Origin: Euglena gracilis
Taxonomy: Eukaryota; Euglenida; Euglenophyceae; Euglenales
Assembly: GCA_039621445.1 (NCBI GenBank)
Contig: CP154956.1
Location: 59,529,178 to 59,593,177 of the forward strand
Direction of reading: 5' to 3'
Length of the DNA stretch: 64,000 nt
This document shows, one piece after another, positions 1-9,900 of the stretch (the first letter of the stretch is position 1; every line of letters begins with the position of its first letter). A program made the translations under genes and the position numbers. Under the pieces are notes generated by a model that was not told the DNA's origin, searched no databases, and worked only from the letters and a program-made list of their open reading frames with translations.

Positions 1-228
1 GTTATTTGGTTGAGAAAGTTTGTAAGTGCTGCAGTTCTCCTTGCTGTCCAGAACAAGATCCTGGTTGAGGCAAGATCTTCATCATCTTGCTGACCTGGTC
101 CTGAACCCAGTGGTTGGTTTTCTGTTCTGGTTTCTTCAGTTTTGTTTACCTTTTTGGGTTGGCCAGTGTTTCTGTTTCTCCCAGTTTTCAGAGCCAGTGG
201 TTGAGTTTTTTGAAAGTGATCTGCAGAA

Positions 229-1110
229 ATGTCCTCCATTGAAGATTTGGAAAGAAGGTTACAGGAATTGGAAATTAAATCAGCCAGCAGCAGTCAGTCT
301 GTGTTTACCCCTGTGAACCCCATCACCCAGGTTGAAACATTTCTGAAGCAAATTGTGGAACCAAATTCCAGCAACCCCAGCCAAAGTTCAACCCAAAGTT
401 CAAGATTACGCCCTGTGAAATTGCCAGAGTTTGATGGTGCAAATTGGCCTGAGTTTTTGAAAGATTTTGGCAGATGGTTGAGGTTAACTGGTGCAGTTGC
501 ATTTGGAAATGTCCAGAAAAAGGATTGGCTGTTGGAATGTTGCACCCCCAAGGTGAAAAAACCGGTTGAAAAAGTGATGGTTGAGAATGATGATATTGAA
601 AAAGTGCTGTTGGAAATTGCAAAATTGTTACCAACACTGGAAAATGACATGACTTTGAGTTCTGCCATTGAGAAATTTCCAGCACTTTCACAGAACCCTG
701 AACCCCAAGACATCAAAAAAGGTTTCATTGAGTTTGACAATTTGATGGCCAGGTTGAGTCCCCAGGCCATGAGTGAACAGGAAAAGTTTCTGGTTTTGCT
801 GAGGAAATTACACCCCAAAATGTATTCAGACATCAGGGCAGACAGATTTTACGAACATCGTTCTGAGACATTCAGAGATTTGAGAAAAACAAGTTTGGAA
901 AAAAGTTCTGAAGATTGGTTGGAGAGGAATTTGCTGAAAAAAGAAAATCTCAGACCATTGATTGAAAGACCCCCTGATCAATCTGAAAAAGTTGGTGAAA
1001 GTGTCCCAGAATCTGGAAAAGGTGGAAAATCTGGTGGAAAAGGAAAAGGCAAAGGAAAAGGCAAAGGCAATCAGCTTTTCTCTTTTTGTGGTTCTCACCC
1101 TGGGGGGTAA
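229..1110 (+). pseudogene. Retrotransposon Gag-like ORF, truncated before its zinc knuckle
   Basis: The 293-codon frame starts at ATG 229 with a short charged helix (MSSIEDLERRLQELE). Around residues 60-85 it has a typical retrotransposon Gag stretch (LPEFDGANWPEFLKDF), and it becomes very basic near residues 265-282 with repeated Gly-Lys pairs. Gag proteins of this type normally continue into a CCHC zinc knuckle; here the frame soon stops, and the knuckle is found on the opposite strand just downstream. The protein would assemble particles and bind RNA in a working element. Gag identity is inferred from position, composition and the downstream pol domains; sequence conservation in this family is weak. 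Confidence 0.7.
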
Positions 1111-1400
1111 CCTGGGTTTGCACTCCCTGGGGTTGAACCGAAGGGGTCCCTTTTTCCTGCCCCCTTCTGGGCTGCTGCCTTCTTTTTTTCAAACTTTTCT
1201 TTTGACCAACATCTGTCTTCATAATGCCCCTTTTTGTGACAAAATCGCCAGAAAATTGTGGCTCCAAATCGTGGGGCGGCTTGTGGTGGTGCGCGCCTTT
1301 CAGGTGGAATCCCACAACGATGCTGAAAAATAGACCAGGGGGCCTCATCAGACCATCTTTGCTGCCGGGTGTTTGCCAACATCTCCATCCAAAATCTTCG
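1095..1400 (-). pseudogene. Inverted fragment carrying the Gag zinc knuckle
   Basis: Read on the minus strand this stretch encodes FCHKKGHYEDRCW followed by a Lys-rich tail (SKEKFEKKKAAA). This matches the CxxxGHxxxxC core of a retroviral-type zinc knuckle. The first cysteine of the canonical CxxC pair appears to be Trp. Flanking gag and pol parts are on the + strand, so about 300 bp seem to have flipped in place, cutting gag from its nucleic-acid-binding end. Exact inversion breakpoints cannot be placed by eye; they lie roughly at 1075-1100 and 1380-1400. Confidence 0.65.
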
Positions 1401-2258
1401 GGAAAATGTGCTTTGCAATTGCTCCAGATGGTGTGTAAAACTTATCTTTTGCCAGTGAAGGTTTGTGGAAAGCAAATTCAAGCCATTTTGGACACAGGGG
1501 CCACCATTACAGCAGTTTCTAAGAAATGTGTTCCTGAGAATAAAATTCAGCGGAGTGCTGCGGTACCCCTGCAGATCGGCAACGGGGAGTACATCTTTTC
1601 CGAAGGAGTGTGTGAGGTGAGTTTGGAGTTGGGGCGAAAAACACTAAAGCTTAAAGCGGCTGTGGTTGAAACAAATGCCTTCGAGGCAGTTTTGGGGACT
1701 GACTTTACAGAAAGTGAATTTTTTGGAGGGTTGCTGACCAGACCCCCCAGAATCATCATTGAAGGTGAGGAGTTTTTACTTCAGAGCCATGATGGGGACC
1801 ACACCATCAAAAGAATTTTCAGACTTTTCAAGACAGAAAGCTACACTTTGGTGAAGCCAGTGAAGTCAAAAGCTTTGGATGAATTGAAGATTTCTGAGGG
1901 TCTGATTTGCATTGATCTTTTTGCAAACCACCTGAACCACACACAGTCTTTGTACATGACGAAATGGAATTCAGCCTATAGGTATTCATGGGAGAAGTTG
2001 GTGTGTGACATTGGTCCTTCCAAGTTTCTGTGGGCAAACCCCCCCTTCAGCCAACTAAGCAAAGTGGTGACCAATTTGTGCCTTGCAGAAACAGAAATGG
2101 TCCTGGTACACCCAGACTGGGTGGACCAGTACTGGTCCCCCCTGCTGGAAAGGGTGACAGTGGCCAGGGTGAATTTCTTTTTTGAAAATTTCAAGTGGGG
2201 TTCCCTTGTGACAGGTGCAAAAAGGTGCTGCCCTCCCCCCTGCGGAACACTTTTGTGA
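1393..2258 (+). pseudogene. Retropepsin plus DIRS/Dam-like domain of the retrotransposon
   Basis: The frame is open from 1224, but pol-like sequence starts after the inverted segment. An aspartic protease active site, AILDTGATITAVS, lies near 1480-1520, followed by the expected beta-rich retropepsin body with VLGTDF near 1690. Around 1905-2150 comes a second domain with IDLFANHLNH, FLWANPPFSQL and VLVHPDWVDQYW. This pattern is familiar from the region next to RNase H in DIRS-like and some gypsy-like polyproteins; its NPPF also resembles the catalytic motif of N6-adenine methyltransferases of the Dam type. The frame ends at 2258 after a C-run; the natural continuation is in another frame from about 2230. 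Confidence 0.7.
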
Positions 2259-3017
2259 GTGTGGTGGACACAGTGAAATTCAAAGTGGGTTTTGAGCTTT
2301 TGGACCCCAGAATTGTCAGTTGGCTCAGGAAATTTTCAAGGAATTGGAGTTTGGATGAACTGAGAGGTGAGATCAGAAAGTACCCCACAGTGGATGATGA
2401 AATTCAAGTTGATTTCCCAGATCTTCCTGATGTTCCCCCCCAGCAGCAGGCACCCCAGCCTGCCAATCCACCTGCAGACCAGCAAGTTTTTGAAAGTCCA
2501 AGTTTTCCTTTGGAGAATGTTCCCCCCAATCAGAAGAAAAGTTCCCCCCAATCAGAAGAAAAGGTGAAAGAATGGTTGGACGATGTGGTGGTGTTTGAAC
2601 CAATGAATGAGCGTGAAAACATCAATTTTTTTGGCTGAGTTGACCAAGGACATTGAAAGTGAGCTGAGTCTTTTTCAGGAGGTGAGAAAAGATGTGGAGG
2701 TGATGTTTTTCCAGCTGTCCCAGCCTGTGGAAGATGTTCAGTCTGCAAAACCTGTGAAGACCACCAAGGCAAAAATCAAGATGGATGAACTCAAAAGCAT
2801 TTCCCAAGTTTTGCATGAAAAGATTTGGACTTTGGAGGCCCAGAAAAAGGCTGATGAAAAAGGCAGTAAATTGTTTACTGAGAATCTGAGTGGAGAATTT
2901 GAAAAAGAACTTGAGAAAATCAGAGACCACCCCAGGTTGTATGAGCTTTTGGTGAAATTCTCTGATGTTTTTGGACCATTGCCCACAATTTCTGAGTCTT
3001 CACCCTGCCTGTTTTGA
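2195..3017 (+). pseudogene. Retrotransposon pol linker between protease and RT, frame-broken
   Basis: Two overlapping frames carry this part. From about 2230 to 2638 the product is Pro/Gln-rich and hydrophilic (residues such as PPQQQAPQPANPPADQQ); after a seven-T run near 2626-2632 the reading continues in the frame that ends at 3017. The second part is highly charged and helical and ends with LYELLVKFSDVFGPLP, which is the usual lead-in to a Ty3-type RT (the f.dVF..p pattern). The stop at 3015-3017 follows a four-T run, and RT continues in another frame immediately. Function beyond being a polyprotein spacer is not visible. Confidence 0.6.
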
Positions 3018-3990
3018 TGGACATTGAGCTGAAGCCTGAATGGGAAGGCAAACCCCTAAGGCAAAAGTGTTGGCCCATGCCCCAGGAGGATGAAAAAGAA
3101 ATTGACCTTCAGTGTGAAGAATTGCTAAAGTCAGGGTTGGTTGAGCAATTCCCGGTTGGTGAAATCCCCCAGGTGTGCAGCCCCACATTTTTGGTGGACA
3201 AAAAAGGGTCAAGTACCAGAAGAATGGTCATTCATTATGGAAAATTGAATTCCAGAAGCAAGACACATGCAGGGTTTTTGCCAAATATGGAAATTCTGAT
3301 TGAACGTTTGGCCAAATGTCGCTGGAAAAGTACCCTGGACATGAGGAGTGGGTATTGGCAAATCACAATTACAAAAAGAGCAGCAAATTTGTCTGCCTTT
3401 TGCATTCCTTCTGGGAGGTGTTTTCGTCCCAAAAGGACGATGTTTGGCCTAAGTAATGCTCCGGGGATTTTTCAGGAGTTGATGGAAATTCTAACCTCCC
3501 AATGCAAAACGGATTTGAGGGTGAGAGAGATTTTGAAGGATGGACACCTGGCTTCTTTTTTCGATGACACAGGGGTTGGTGCAAATTGTGAGGAGGATCA
3601 TTTGTATCTTTTGGAAGAGTGGTTTGAAGTTTGCAGAAAGAACCAAGTGAGAATCAAATTGAGCAAATGTTCTTTTCTGAATCAGACCATTGACTACTTG
3701 GGCTTCTCGTTGGGATGGGGAATGTGGCAGGCAAACAAAAGAAATATTGAACCAATTCTGATATTTGGAGTTCAGAATCAAAGGGATTTGAGGCGAATTT
3801 TGGGAGCCATGAATTTTTATCGCAGACACGTGAAAAATTTTATCTTTGACTCAGCCCCACTGAACAGCAGGCCAGTGTCCCAACGGCACGCTCCAGAACT
3901 TCCAGTGTGGAAAGCAAAGAAGCGACCGAGCCCCTCTTTGACTGGCACCCAGAAAGAAACAGAATCAAAGTTCGAGGGGATCAACGGTCC
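3014..3990 (+). pseudogene. Reverse transcriptase domain (Ty3/gypsy type), cut off before RNase H
   Basis: The frame opens directly at the RT fingers. Visible motifs, numbered from 3014, are RRMVIHYGKLN near residue 69 (the usual VDY is IHY here), LDMRSGYWQI near 107 (motif A), MFGLSNAPGIFQELM near 143 (motif B), FFDDTGVGA near 182 (motif C with the catalytic DD), YLGFSLGWGMW near 228, and LRRILGAMNFYRRHVKNF near 259 (start of the thumb and connection). After about 3850 similarity fades; a possible RNase H tether (FDWHPERN in another frame) is followed by unrelated charged sequence. The domain would copy RNA into cDNA, but the element lacks the rest of pol here and the copy is probably dead. 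Confidence 0.85.
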
Positions 3991-3995
3991 CAACA

Positions 3996-5204
3996 TTGAT
4001 GCTCCAAAGGACCCGAAAGTGGATGTGCAGAAAGGCAGCGAGGTCCACAACTCCGAGGAATATCCCCAGAGCCCATATATCCGGCACGAAGAAAGGGGTG
4101 AAGGGTCCCCAAGTGGAACGGAATGACGAGGTCGAGGTCCGCAGCCCCGGCACAAATCCTTCCGTGCCGAAGCACCAAGAGCAGGGGCCCATGGCGGAGC
4201 TGTCCCAGGCCTCGCCGAGCAGCGACAGTGAACCCCTGCCTGCTGAGCGACGTCTTTCGCCTCCCCAACCCCTCGAGGCTGGGCCCGATCCTGAACCCCC
4301 ACTACATCCTGAACCACAATTGGATTTTGGCCCCGAGCCTGATTTTGACCTTGAGCCTGAGCTAGAACCTGAGCCGGACTCTGAGCCTGAGCAGGCGACG
4401 CAGCCAGAGCCAAATATTGAACCTGAAGATGACACCGATCTGGAAGAAGAAGGCCTCGAGGGTGACTTCGAGCAGGATCCTGAAACCGAAACCGAACCTG
4501 AACTTGTTGATCCTGAGGCTGAATTTGAGCCCCTGCCCAACGATCAGGGGGTTGTTTAAGAAAATCTGACCCAGCCAGCCAGCAGCCTTTTTCCAGCCTG
4601 GACCCCCCTGCCCCCCAATCGACGAGTTTTAATTGTTTTCCAGCCACCTGAAGGGCGGCTGGACAGTGGCGGGTTTTTCGCTTTCAGAGGTGCAAAAATG
4701 GACCAAAAATGGGTCAAAAATGGGCGAAAATGGGTCGGAAAAGGACTGATTTGGGTCAAAAAATCGATTTTTGTATAATTTGCAGTTTTGGATTTGGACT
4801 TTTTTTAAACTTTCAGTTTTTTTGGCACCCGGTTTGATCCTGGGTTGGGCCGGACCCCTACGCGAGCGGGCGGGGGGGGGGGGTCAGCCAGCAGCGTCTT
4901 CCAGCCACCCCAAGTTTTCCAGCCTCTGAGATGGACCCCCCCCCCGGGTCCTAAGCAACGCCTTGCCACCGATGCCATAGAGTCTGGACCCACTGACACT
5001 GAAGTTGCGGAATCTGAACCAGCAGAGCTTGATGCCACCGAGATCGCCGGGGATGCTGATTCGGACCGTGCTGAATCCGACCAAACATATGAGCCCGACC
5101 TCGAGCCTGTCGACACTGGACTGCCCCCGACAGAACTTCAGTCACCATCCCCATTGGCGACAGTGCCAGTGACAGATGATGTTCAGGCTGTTGTGATTCC
5201 CTGA
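3996..5204 (+). CDS. Acidic Pro/Glu-rich ORF in two in-phase parts
   Basis: From about 4170 to 4550 the + frame reads a strongly acidic, Pro-rich sequence with many Glu-Pro and Asp-Pro dipeptides (for example ELEPEPDSEPEQ). A second frame of the same character starts near 4956 (TDTEVAESEPAELDATE) and stops at 5202-5204. A GT at 4551 (after GGG) and an AG at 4954-4955 would join both parts in phase 0, giving one acidic C-terminal tail. The start is unclear: the frame is open from 3996, but the first 50 codons overlap the end of the retrotransposon in another frame. No domain is recognised. It could be a host gene 3' end, a retroelement tail or chance low-complexity sequence. Confidence 0.45.
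4546..4975. mobile_element. TIR-like element coinciding with the putative intron of the acidic ORF
   Basis: The left end (GGGGTTGTTTAAG near 4547) and the right end (CCTAAGCAACGCC near 4950) are imperfect inverted repeats; by eye about 10 of 13 positions match. The right end, C-run then GGGTCCTAAGCAACGCC, resembles the right ends near 24900 and 37170. The GT used as donor lies inside the left repeat and the AG used as acceptor inside the right repeat. Inside are short repeats of a TGGGTCAAAAA type and a G-run. This is the architecture described for introner-like elements; the interpretation is inference. Confidence 0.4.
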
Positions 5205-6068
5205 GGCAGATGTATTTGACAAGTGGGTGAGGATTTTTGCGATGTTCTGTCTTCAGGCTTCCAAGGCCGGGCATTACGTTTCTTCCACCTGGCCCTCCAT
5301 TTTCAATTTGTTTTTGCTTTTTACGTGATATCATTCTTGTGATTGAGCACTTTCAGCTGAAAAATGGGTCTCCCATTACCCTTGACAGAAACAATCCCTG
5401 AGCAAGATCACCCAGATGGCATTATTTCCTCAATCAAAAAAGGCACTGGGGTTTCTTCCCAAGGTTTCAAGGGGGTGGACAGGGCTGTATGGGAATCCCC
5501 AAAGTCCAATGGATGACCACCCCCACCCCCTTGTTGGTTGGTGGGGGGGGGTTCAACCTCCCCCTCAGGCCGTTCTGTATTTCTGGGGGTGCCGATTTTT
5601 AGCACAATGGGATGCTTTTTTTTTTGTAAAGGACGGCCTTTTAGGCCTGAGCTGGCCAACGGCCGATCCGGGGGTCGAACAGTGTCAAAAATTGAAAATT
5701 GAAATCTTTGCCATTTTTGGTGGAATGGGTGAAGGTTCAAAGATGCCAGAAATCACTTTTTTTTCCCTGTGATTGACCCGATTTTGCCAGAATATGGCTT
5801 TTTCCCAGCCATTTTTTTTGTGGACTTTTCATTGAATGTGCTCGGACGGGATTCTTTTTGCGTTCAAGGACCGCCTTAGTTTTTGGGGTCAAAATTTTCC
5901 TTGCACGGTGCTGTGGTGGGTGGGGGTCGACCCCCCCCCCCCAGTTGGGGGGATCGACCGGCCCCCGCTCCACAAGGCTTTTCCGCACAGCACTGGGGGT
6001 GGGCTCCACCCACACCTATTTTAGAGGCTTCATATTGAGTCGAACAGGGAAAACAGGGTGGTCCGCAA
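5205..6068. other. Intergenic DNA with C/G runs and one dispersed repeat copy
   Basis: No convincing exon is visible. The stretch has long C and G runs (near 5520-5550 and 5930-5945) and a copy of the GGACCGCC family at about 5605-5878. Small ORFs here are low-complexity. Confidence 0.5.
5605..5878 (+). repeat. GGACCGCC-family dispersed element, copy 1
   Basis: Begins after a T-run with a degraded AAGGACGGCC and a GGCCAACGGCC core, then a TCGAACAGTGTCAAAAATT box, GATGCCAGAAATCAC, TTGACCCGATTTTGCCAG and ends with TTGAATGTGCTCGGACGGG plus AAGGACCGCC. The same ordered boxes recur in about eleven other places in the window. Confidence 0.75.
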
Positions 6069-6357
6069 GGCAGGCTTCTTTTTAAGTCACCTGACCCCCC
6101 CCCCCCCGGGGGGAGGGGGGTGGGTGGGTGGGGCCGGGCCGGACCCCCCCCCCCGGGGGGGGGGGGGGTCCCGCGCCGGAGGCGCTGGGTATACCTTTTC
6201 GGCGCGAAGCGCCGAAAATTTTTGGAAATTGCCTTTAACGGGCCCAATTTTGGGGGGGTCCCCGCCCCCCCCCCCCGCGGGGTCCCGCGCCACCCTGGGT
6301 GGGTGGAGGGGGACCCCCCCCTCCCCCCCCCCCGGGGGTCTTAAAAAGAAGCCTGCC
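6069..6357. mobile_element. 289-bp element with perfect 18-bp terminal inverted repeats
   Basis: GGCAGGCTTCTTTTTAAG at 6069-6086 is matched exactly in inverted form at 6340-6357. Between them lie long C and G runs that can fold back on each other (near 6090-6115 and 6145-6170) and a perfect hairpin TTTTCGGCGC-GAA-GCGCCGAAAA near 6194-6216. No ORF of interest. This is a non-autonomous TIR element (MITE-like); a target duplication could not be fixed. Confidence 0.75.
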
Positions 6358-6483
6358 ACAAGGGCCCGAGTTTTTCAGGGGTGCGTCGATTTGGAGACTG
6401 AGTGGCCTTGAGTCAACTGAGGGGAGGTGGAGTGAGTGAGAAGGTGTGCAGCCACCCATATTCTCCCTGTTTTCTGCCATCCC

Positions 6484-6660
6484 CACCTTTGGTTGCCGCT
6501 GAAAACTGAACAACCACCTGGCCATGAGGAGGAGTCCAGTGGGGAGGCCTCCGTGGCAGCAGAGTCGGCACATGCAGGCACCCCTCCCAGCACCAGTGTG
6601 TCACACAGAGCTTCGCTGCCCATTCCCGCTGATAATAAAACTCAGCGAGTCATACCCCCC
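6484..6660 (+). CDS. Possible Ser/Pro-rich exon, unidentified
   Basis: One + frame reads a hydrophilic sequence rich in Glu, Ser, Ala and Thr (core EEESSGEASVAAESAHAG) ending near a possible donor. It lies upstream of the 6932 exon and may belong to the same gene, but phase and splice sites cannot be fixed and composition alone is weak evidence. Confidence 0.2.
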
Positions 6661-6931
6661 CCCCAGACTTCCAACCAATGCTAAAATGAACAACTGGGTG
6701 GACAGAACAGTACAAATGGGTGGAGGTTTCATTCAGCATTATGACCCCCATAAGGCTGGACAATGACTGGGCGTGTTTGAGTAATTGCGGTTGCATTGGA
6801 CCAGCGTTGCGTGCAAAGGGGTTCAGAAGTTGATGATGCCAAAAAAGGACCCAACACATACATCTGGATTGCAAGGCAGCGTCAACTGTGCGTGTCTGGG
6901 TCACACCAAGGGCTGTCCCTGCCCCCTCCAG

Positions 6932-9900
6932 CGGTGGCCCTGGCGCCGCATCCCGCCGAGGCCACCCCAGCCCGCAGCGCACGCCCCGCCCCGCTCCGCC
7001 ACACCCCCGCGGCCCCCACGCGAGGCCCGGGGTCCGCCGCCCCCTCCCCGGCGGCCAAGCCCACCCCCCTCCGGACCGTGGCCCACGCCAGCCCCAAGGC
7101 GAACCCCCCCGCGGCGGCGGCGGCCAAGGCGGCGACGGAGGCGAAGGCCAAGCCGAAGGCCAAGGACAGGGCCAAGGCAGAGCCCCGCAGGGACTCAGTG
7201 GCAGGGGCCAAGGACGCTCTGGCAACGCCAAAATTGACCTTGAGCCTTGCCCCGGCCCCCAAAAAGGTTGCCGTGGGATGACGTGAGCGGAGCCGACACA
7301 CATGGCTGAAGCGAAGGTGCTCAGGGAAGGGAAAGGTTGCACCCCCCATGCAACAAAGCAACGAAGCAATTATGGTAACCCCCCCCAAATAATGGGGCGG
7401 GGTGCCCCGTTACTGGCACCATCTTTTTGACCTTCCCCCCTGCCCCGTTATTTGGGCACTACCTGCCATCATCAAACGTTGGATCCCGCCCCGAATTTTA
7501 TTACTAATGGACCCCCTTGGTAAATCCCTGCCATACACACAAATATGCATGCATGTTTGTATGCATATGTACTTGTATGTACTCGCGGCAGGCAAGGATT
7601 GTGGAATATTTTCGTCCTCATTGACCTCTTGGACCAAAAAAACTGAGGGTGCCCCGTTATTGGAACCATCTTTTTCGGCCTTCCCCCCGCCCCGTTATTC
7701 GGGCACTGCCCACTCAAAGGGCACTGCCCCGTTATTTGGGGGGGGTTTATTGACTTTTGTTTTGTGTCGGCAGTGAATTCTTCCCCTGGGGCATCTTCAG
7801 ACATTTCAAAGAGGGAGGTGACAGGTCCGTTTTCCCCCGATTTCTTTGTTCAGTGTGGTGGGGGAGGAGCCAAGCCAGGTTGGGATGCGTGGCCGCCCCT
7901 CCGGCTCATCATCCCTGGGCATCCTTGCCACAGACCCCCTTGGCCAAGGAGGTGTTGGCGAAGCCCTCGAAAGGAGCCCTGAAGGCCCCGAAGGCAACCG
8001 ACTCCCGCACACCAGCGGGCAGGGCCAGGGCTGGGTCGGGCTGCTCTGAGACTTTGTTCCCTCGTTGCCTGGCAAAATGCCTGGCATTTTGGTATTTTAG
8101 GTCGATTTGGGTGTCAGAAAGTCCAATGCTTCAGGCCGGGCCAAAATCCTTCACGTTGGCTAAGACGCTGTTTTGGTGATCCTCTCCGTGACCCTTCACA
8201 CCTGCCTTTAAATCCAATGGTTGCTTCATCTTTTGGGGGTTGTGAGTCGCGAAGAAATTTAGCTCCCGCAGCCTGGAAACTCCTGGGTCTCCTTGGAGGC
8301 CTTGTCCTGCCACCCTACCCTGGGGTTGTTGGCAGAGGTGTTGGAGCCGGAGGCCGTTGGACACAAAGGGCCAGAGCTGGACGACGCAGGGCTGGAGCAA
8401 GCATCAGGCATCAGTGGTTCTCCGCCCACCACCTTGGGGCTCAGCACACCGCTGACCGCCCCAACACGGAGGAAGGCCAGTGCCCCGTGCACCCTCCGCT
8501 CAACCCACCCTCAGTGTTAGTGGCATGTAAACCCCCCCAAAATAGGACCTGGGTCTCATTTTTGGGTTCGTTGCTGGAAGCCTCCAGGGGGTCTTATTTT
8601 GGGGGGGGGTCTTATTTTTGGATTTTTTCTCGACCGACCCGGGCCCGATAAAACACCATTTTTCAGGCCCAAGAGCACTAAAAAGTTTTCCTTCGGCGCT
8701 TCGCACCATGTGTAAATTGGTGTAAATTGACATTTACATTGTTTCTTTCACTTCAAAAATAATTTTTGTGTGTGAAATTGGGGTTTCCGTCATTTTTTTC
8801 GGGGAAAAGTTTCACCGTCCCCGGCGGTTCGCGCCGGCAAGGGTGTTCAAGGGGGGTCAAGGGGGGTTAAAAAAAACAGCCACAGTACACACAGGGGGTC
8901 TTATTTATGGGGGGGGTCTTTTTTTTGGGATTTTTGCTCAATTGGCCAAGGGGGGGCCTTATTTTGGGGGGGTCTTATTTTTTGGGGGGGAGTTAGTTCC
9001 ATCCTCCTTCCAGACGTGTTCCTGTTTTTGCTTGAACTGCACGCGCGCACGTGTACATGTATGCGTATGCACGCGTGCGCGCGCACACACACTTGTACGT
9101 CCAGGGGCCCAGAGTAGAGTCCCACAACGTACAGGGCACTGAGGGGGGCCATGAAGGAGCTGTCGGGTAGCTTCAGCTCCGAGGCGTCCGGGGCTGCAGG
9201 CGGGCGCACCTCGCTGCAGCAGGTGTGGGTCCGCTGCTCCCTCACGGTGGAGGAGCTGGTGCAGGGCCAGGGCCGCTCCACCGGACCCAGCGTTGGTTGG
9301 AGCCCCAAAAAATAATGGTTTGTTTCTGGTGGTTTTTTTTTCTCATGTGAAAGCATCCCTCTTTCGTTCTTCAATGGCAGTGTTGTCTTCGTGATGTAAA
9401 CCCTCCCCTCACATATAACCCCCCGGCCGGGGTCATTGAATCCTGTTTGGTCGTCCCTGAGGGGTTGGGGGTTGTAAGTGGGCGGTCTCTGAGTATCCCT
9501 TTATGTGTAAGAGCGAAGCTGACCACCACGGAATAGCGGGGAGTATAACCCCCCGCCCTGGGTAGGTAATGAAAACCGCAATTATCACCATGACCCCGGA
9601 CTCGTTCCCGGAATTTTTTTCCGTCACACCTCTGTTTGACCCCCAACTCCCCGACAGACCCGAGTTGTTCACCTGCGAAGGGTCCAAACTGGATGGGATT
9701 CGCCAACCCCCCCCGCCAGTTTTGACTCTGACATTTCGCTGGGGTGAGATTTTCGGTCAAAAATGTACATTATTTCCGGAAGTGTTTGTCACGAATGACA
9801 TGTGACAAATTGTGCCCCTGGAGACCCTCTTTCTTGGCCACTGACATGCCTGGCCCGTGTTTCGGTTCGGTTTTGTGTCCCAAAAACGGCCATTTTGGGG

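Larger units (their letters stand above)
229..3990 (+). mobile_element. Decayed Ty3/gypsy-type LTR retrotransposon (internal region only)
   Basis: Consecutive + strand reading frames give, in order, a Gag-like protein with a basic GK-repeat tail, a retropepsin with an LDTGAT active site, a WANPPF-containing domain, a linker and a Ty3-type reverse transcriptase. The coding path changes frame near 2230, 2630 and 3012, each at a short C or T run, and a segment near 1.1-1.4 kb is inverted. I saw no RNase H or integrase after the RT and no matching LTR pair or primer-binding site, so the copy is incomplete or the ends lie outside the window. Frame breaks at homopolymers could be real decay or assembly indels. 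The order PR, WANPPF domain, RT is unusual. Confidence 0.85.

Noticed and set aside
1-228. 5' LTR of the retrotransposon
   Set aside because: No matching copy downstream of the RT and no clear TG...CA boundaries or primer-binding site.
8901-9374. Minus-strand ORF with GC-rich third positions near 9.1-9.3 kb
   Set aside because: The + strand frame is equally GC3-rich and its phase fits the neighbouring + strand exons, so the minus reading was not preferred. The choice is not certain.
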